A program made the translations under genes and the position numbers. From Candidatus Methanovirga basalitermitum (lineage in GTDB: Archaea; Methanobacteriota; Methanobacteria; Methanobacteriales; Methanobacteriaceae): a DNA stretch of 8,893 bases. Below are positions 6,967-8,893 of this stretch, piece by piece. How positions within the stretch are numbered: the first letter of the stretch is position 1; each line of letters starts with the position of its first letter. The stretch lies in assembly GCA_031284445.1 (NCBI GenBank), contig JAISZW010000225.1:1-8893 (forward strand), read 5' to 3'. A model generated the notes under the pieces. The model saw only the letters and a list, made by a program, of their open reading frames with translations, made no database searches and was not told the origin of the DNA.

Positions 6967-7662
6967 TTAGAACTCGATGATTTCAATATTGAAATCAGAG
7001 CTATCGTTGTTTGTTGTTATTAAAATACCATGATTATCTTTAAACATGCCTGGATTTGCAATGATCGTATTATTTAATTTAGATATTGATTTTGCTTCAT
7101 GAATATGACCACATAAATTTAAATCAAAATCATTTTCATTTAAAACATCTCTAATAGCTTTACTTCCAACATGATCTCCGTTTGATATTTTATCTGCTTC
7201 AGTTTCAAATGGTGGGGCATGGGTTAACAATATTTTAATAATTTTATCTTTATTCAGTAATTTATTTTCTTTAAGAACAACATTTTCATAGTCTATCAAA
7301 TTATTTAAGCAAGTATATAGGTCTTCTTCATTTATTTCAAATGGTGTATTAAATGGAGTAGGATTTGAACCACCAAAGCCACAAATCAGAATATTTTTAA
7401 AAAGATTGATTTTGTTATGGGCAAAAGTTGCTTTGGAATTTTCAATGGTGTTATAAACACTTTCTATATCACAGTTTCCATGAATAGCTATTACTGATGT
7501 TTTGGATGCGATTTTATTTAAAAAATCGTCTGCAAACTCTTTAGGACCAAAGTCAGTAATATCTCCTGAAATCAAAACTAAGTCTATCTCATTTTCATCT
7601 AAATATTTTAGAAAATTTTCATTCTCATTGCTATGAATATCACTTATATGCACAATTTTCAT
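6967..7662 (-). CDS. Calcineurin-like metallophosphoesterase
   Basis: This is a soluble two-metal phosphoesterase of the calcineurin-like superfamily. With the start used here (231 aa) the metal-binding blocks are complete: SDIH (7-10, Asp8 and His10), GDITD (33-37, Asp34), HGNCD (61-65, Asn63), THAPP (147-151, His148), GHIH (185-188), then a conserved NPG (203-205). The compact GNCD form resembles small archaeal phosphodiesterases of the MJ0936/YfcE-like group, but substrate (nucleotide, phosphodiester or other) cannot be told. A GTG in frame at 7671 would add three residues. ATG 7662 is preferred because the protein then begins at the first beta strand (MKIVHISD), and the GTGA at 7671-7668 sits well as a ribosome binding site for it. 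The gene has its own TATA-like element and no operon partner. Confidence 0.92.
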   Translation of the reverse strand: MKIVHISDIHSNENENFLKYLDENEIDLVLISGDITDFGPKEFADDFLNKIASKTSVIAIHGNCDIESVYNTIENSKATFAHNKINLFKNILICGFGGSNPTPFNTPFEINEEDLYTCLNNLIDYENVVLKENKLLNKDKIIKILLTHAPPFETEADKISNGDHVGSKAIRDVLNENDFDLNLCGHIHEAKSISKLNNTIIANPGMFKDNHGILITTNNDSSDFNIEIIEF

Positions 7663-7729
7663 TTTTCTCACTTATGATTATTTAATTAGATTTTATTAGT
7701 TATTAGAAAAATTATTATTAGACCTATTT

Positions 7730-7739
7730 TTTTATATAT
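7730..7739 (-). promoter_or_regulatory. TATA-like element for the phosphoesterase gene
   Basis: Read on the minus strand, ATATATAAAA lies about 68-77 nt upstream of the ATG at 7662. Transcription would start near 7705, leaving a leader of about 40 nt. It is the best TATA match upstream of this gene. Confidence 0.4.
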
Positions 7740-7740
7740 T

Positions 7741-8258
7741 GGCTGGGAGACAATTTTTTGATGTTTATCTTGCCAAATTCTTTTTGAAAGTTTTAATTTT
7801 AGTTTTTTTTGAGTATTTAGTTTTTTTAGTCAATTATACACATATTGCTAAAATTTGGTCATTTAATGATATTTGATTCTTTGGATCATTAATGTATATT
7901 CATTATCAACTAAAATTATTGGTGTCTTTGATCGTTTGGCTGTGTAAAAACGACATGGTTTTTGGAGATTTAAATTTTCTGATTTCGCCCATGAAAAATT
8001 TAGACCATATTAAGATAGTATTGATCTTTTTGGCTTAGTTTTTTAATTTTCCATTTGGAAAAAACCATGCTAATTTTAAAATACATCATTTATTATATTT
8101 ATGGTAATTATACAATATAAATATGGAGGTATAATATATATGATTTCTACCCACTTTCTTCAATATTTTATTTAAATAGGAATATATAACTATTTATAAT
8201 GATAATATGTAATTACGATTTGTTTATCTTTAGAATTAAAATTTTAATAAAATGAACC
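7741..8258. other. Intergenic stretch without a convincing gene, several small inverted repeats
   Basis: This stretch lies between the phosphoesterase promoter and the insertion element. All six frames are broken into short pieces with no family motif. The longest noted is a T-rich, hydrophobic-looking open run on the plus strand near 7715-7875, without a ribosome binding site. Self-complementary stretches include TTAATGAT/ATCATTAA (7863-7870 with 7885-7892), AAGAT/ATCTT followed by T's (8012-8016 with 8024-8028), and TTTTCCA/TGGAAAA (8047-8053 with 8056-8062). An orphan start site at 8125-8175 is listed separately. The region could be a decayed gene, a non-coding RNA or simple spacer. Confidence 0.4.
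8125..8175 (+). other. Orphan ribosome binding site and 11-codon ORF
   Basis: GGAGGT (8125-8130) is followed 9 nt later by ATG (8140), which reads MISTHFLQYFI and stops at TAA (8173-8175). A TATA-like run at 8091-8100 is at a workable distance upstream. The signal set looks like the start of a real gene, but the frame ends at once. It may be a leader peptide or the stump of a gene lost when the neighbouring insertion element arrived. It may also be chance. Confidence 0.3.
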
Positions 8259-8275
8259 ATAGTTAAGTTCGCAAT

Positions 8276-8295
8276 CCCCTCATTTTAATGGAGGG
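8276..8295 (+). repeat. Left-end subterminal hairpin of the IS element
   Basis: CCCCTCATT (8276-8284) pairs with AATGGAGGG (8287-8295) with one C/A mismatch and one wobble around a TT turn. It lies about 45 nt before the tnpA start codon. IS200/IS605 TnpA binds such imperfect hairpins near both ends, and the few bases 5' of the stem (here CAAT) act as guide for the cleavage site. A similar AATCCCCT sequence recurs in the hairpin downstream of tnpA. Confidence 0.6.
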
Positions 8296-8313
8296 TTAGA
8301 ACCGTAAAGTATT

Positions 8314-8340
8314 TATACTTAGTTGTTTATACTAAGTATA
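8314..8340 (+). promoter_or_regulatory. Perfect inverted repeat capturing the tnpA start codon
   Basis: TATACTTAGT (8314-8323) is exactly complementary to ACTAAGTATA (8331-8340) with a 7-nt loop, and the last base of the stem is the A of the tnpA ATG. No ribosome binding site is visible. A second hairpin, AAGTAT (8307-8312) with ATACTT (8315-8320), uses part of the same left arm and cannot form at the same time. In IS200 of enterobacteria, transposase translation is known to be held down by leader structure; a like role here is inferred. Confidence 0.5.
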
Positions 8341-8738
8341 TGGATTTAGAAAGTACAACTAATGGTGTTTATTCTTTAAAATATCATCTTATTTTTGTCG
8401 TGAAATACAGAAGAAAGATATTAGAAGACCCTAACTTAATATTACTATTAAAAACTGTTACAAGAAGAGTGGCAGAAGAGCATATAATAAATATTAAAGA
8501 AATGGAGACAGATAAAGACCATATACATATATTATTTAGTTGTAAACCAACAATTAATTTAATTAAATTCATTAAAGAAGTTAAAGGTAAAAGCAGTAGA
8601 GCTTTAAGATTAAAATATCCTAATTTAAAAGAAAAAGTCCATAAAGATTCATTCTGGAGTCCAAGCTACTTTTTATGTACAACTGGAGGTGTTACAATTG
8701 AAATTATCGAACAATACATTAAAAATCAAGGGAATTAA
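8340..8738 (+). CDS. tnpA: IS200/IS605-type transposase TnpA (Y1 HUH nuclease)
   Basis: TnpA is a small single-strand DNA transposase that cuts and rejoins the ends of its element through a covalent tyrosine link. The 132-aa protein is full length for the family. It shows the N-terminal start SLKYHLIFVVKYRRKIL (12-28), the HUH motif HIH (61-63) in DKDHIHILFSC, the SFWSPSYF block (104-111), and the C-terminal helix with catalytic Tyr126 and Gln130 in QYIKNQ (125-130), matching the YxxxQ pattern of IS608 TnpA. All catalytic residues are present and the frame is unbroken, so the enzyme may be active. The ATG at 8340 is the natural start, giving the usual N-terminus, although it has no ribosome binding site and lies at the edge of a 10-bp stem. 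A probable tnpB follows 107 nt downstream. Confidence 0.95.
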   Translation: MDLESTTNGVYSLKYHLIFVVKYRRKILEDPNLILLLKTVTRRVAEEHIINIKEMETDKDHIHILFSCKPTINLIKFIKEVKGKSSRALRLKYPNLKEKVHKDSFWSPSYFLCTTGGVTIEIIEQYIKNQGN

Positions 8739-8752
8739 AAGAACTCTAATTA

Positions 8753-8781
8753 ATGTTGAAAAAAATAAAAACACTCAACAT
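8753..8781 (+). terminator. Small hairpin after tnpA, possible terminator
   Basis: ATGTTGA (8753-8759) is complementary to TCAACAT (8775-8781) around a 15-nt A-rich loop, starting 15 nt after the tnpA stop codon. No T tract follows, so a terminator role is weak. It might belong to the element's structured inter-gene region. Confidence 0.25.
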
Positions 8782-8787
8782 AAATAG

Positions 8788-8825
8788 CTAAGGAATCCCC
8801 TTACTTTAGTAGGGGGATTCCTTAG
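8788..8825 (+). repeat. Strong 17-bp hairpin between tnpA and tnpB, end-like
   Basis: CTAAGGAATCCCCTTAC (8788-8804) pairs with GTAGGGGGATTCCTTAG (8809-8825) around a TTTA turn, with one G/T wobble and no other defect. The core GAATCCCC...GGGGA recalls the right-end hairpin and GAAT guide of IS608. It also shares ATAGYTAAG and AATCCCCT with the left end at 8259-8280. It may therefore be a functional element end between the two genes. Other options are a transcription terminator for tnpA or an RNA structure controlling tnpB. Confidence 0.7.
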
Positions 8826-8830
8826 TAGTA

Positions 8831-8841
8831 AAGGAGGTGAT
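8831..8841 (+). promoter_or_regulatory. Exceptionally complete ribosome binding site of tnpB
   Basis: AAGGAGGTGAT is an 11-nt match to the complement of the archaeal 16S rRNA 3' end, ending 4 nt before the ATG at 8846. It is the strongest such site in the window and identifies the start of the downstream gene even though only 16 codons are visible. Confidence 0.75.
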
Positions 8842-8845
8842 AATC

Positions 8846-8893
8846 ATGGGAAAAGTTATACAAGGTAGAGTAAGACGGATATATCCTAAAAAA
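8846..8893 (+). CDS. tnpB: Probable TnpB (IS605-type RNA-guided nuclease), N-terminal 16 codons only
   Basis: Only the first 16 residues are inside the window, reading MGKVIQGRVRRIYPKK, and the frame is open at the edge. TnpB proteins usually begin with a short basic strand containing an (F/R)R(I/L)YP motif, and RRIYP fits at the expected place. The position directly after tnpA, in the same direction and behind an AAGGAGGTGAT site, supports the call. TnpB is the RNA-guided DNA nuclease that accompanies IS200/IS605 elements; its RuvC domain and guide RNA would lie downstream and cannot be judged. Another accessory gene of the element cannot be ruled out from 16 residues. Confidence 0.65.
   Translation, partial: MGKVIQGRVRRIYPKK

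Larger units (their letters stand above)
8259..8893 (+). mobile_element. IS200/IS605-family insertion element, left part (runs off the window)
   Basis: The element is recognised by an intact HUH-transposase gene tnpA, a subterminal hairpin upstream of it, and the beginning of a probable tnpB downstream in the same direction. Members of this family move as single-stranded DNA, have no terminal inverted repeats, and do not duplicate the target. The exact left edge cannot be fixed; it should lie within about 20 nt before the hairpin at 8276, and the TTAAG at 8263-8267 is a possible target pentamer. If tnpB belongs to the same element, the right end is beyond 8893. If the hairpin at 8788-8825 is a true right end, the tnpA unit is only about 560 bp. 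Confidence 0.75.

Noticed and set aside
7715..7875. T-rich open run with hydrophobic translation on the plus strand
   Set aside because: Poly-T composition gives Phe/Leu/Val-rich translations by itself; there is no ATG with a ribosome binding site and no motif.
7920..7995. Short minus-strand frame starting MGEIRKFKSPKTM
   Set aside because: Ends after about 28 codons with adjacent stops, no ribosome binding site, no recognised family.
8384..8572. 62-codon open frame on the minus strand
   Set aside because: It is antisense to tnpA, with no motif and no ribosome binding site.
1..8893. CRISPR array, tRNA or rRNA genes
   Set aside because: No regularly spaced repeats of CRISPR size and no cloverleaf or rRNA-like conserved blocks were seen on either strand by eye.
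8340..8893. A new defence or RNA-guided system built around tnpA/tnpB
   Set aside because: Only 16 codons of the probable tnpB are visible and the arrangement is that of a normal IS200/IS605 element, so no claim beyond the odd hairpin placement is justified.

Overview
The window looks like chromosomal DNA from an AT-rich methanogenic archaeon. The best guess is Methanobacteriales, in the Methanobrevibacter/Methanosphaera range. The reasons are very low GC, archaeal TATA-like elements, ribosome binding sites matching the AGGTGAT / AAGGAGGTGAT anti-16S pattern, TTG/GTG start codons, an archaeal-looking chorismate synthase, and an IS200/IS605-type element. The genus is inferred from general character, not from a database match.

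Layout. Bases 1-251 hold the control region of an exporter operon: a hairpin followed by a T-rich tract that may end an upstream gene, then two 14-bp palindromes flanking a TATA-like sequence. Bases 252-3803 encode two co-transcribed half-size ABC exporters that should form one heterodimeric pump. The first has the degenerate Walker B and switch residues, and the second has the degenerate signature motif. Bases 3804-4164 are a very AT-rich gap between convergent genes. Bases 4165-5250 (minus) encode chorismate synthase AroC, starting at TTG. A 179-bp divergent promoter region follows, with a palindrome and an exact 13-bp tandem repeat. Bases 5430-6920 (plus) encode a sodium:neurotransmitter-symporter-family transporter. 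Bases 6967-7662 (minus) encode a calcineurin-like phosphoesterase convergent with it. Bases 7672 to about 8258 have no convincing gene but contain several small inverted repeats and one orphan ribosome-binding-site/start pair. From about 8259 to the window end lies an IS200/IS605-family element: a left-end hairpin, an intact tnpA, a strong hairpin, and the first 16 codons of a probable tnpB cut off by the window edge.

How it fits together. Only the two ABC genes form a clear operon, an exporter of unknown substrate probably under a MarR-type repressor encoded outside the window. aroC makes chorismate for aromatic amino acids. The sodium-coupled transporter probably imports an amino acid or related compound, and shares its upstream region with aroC in divergent orientation. 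The phosphoesterase stands alone.

I see no convincing new multi-gene system. The points most worth a second look are the IS element (an end-like hairpin between tnpA and tnpB, and a perfect inverted repeat that captures the tnpA start codon), the twin palindromes before the exporter operon, and the repeats in the aroC/transporter divergent promoter.
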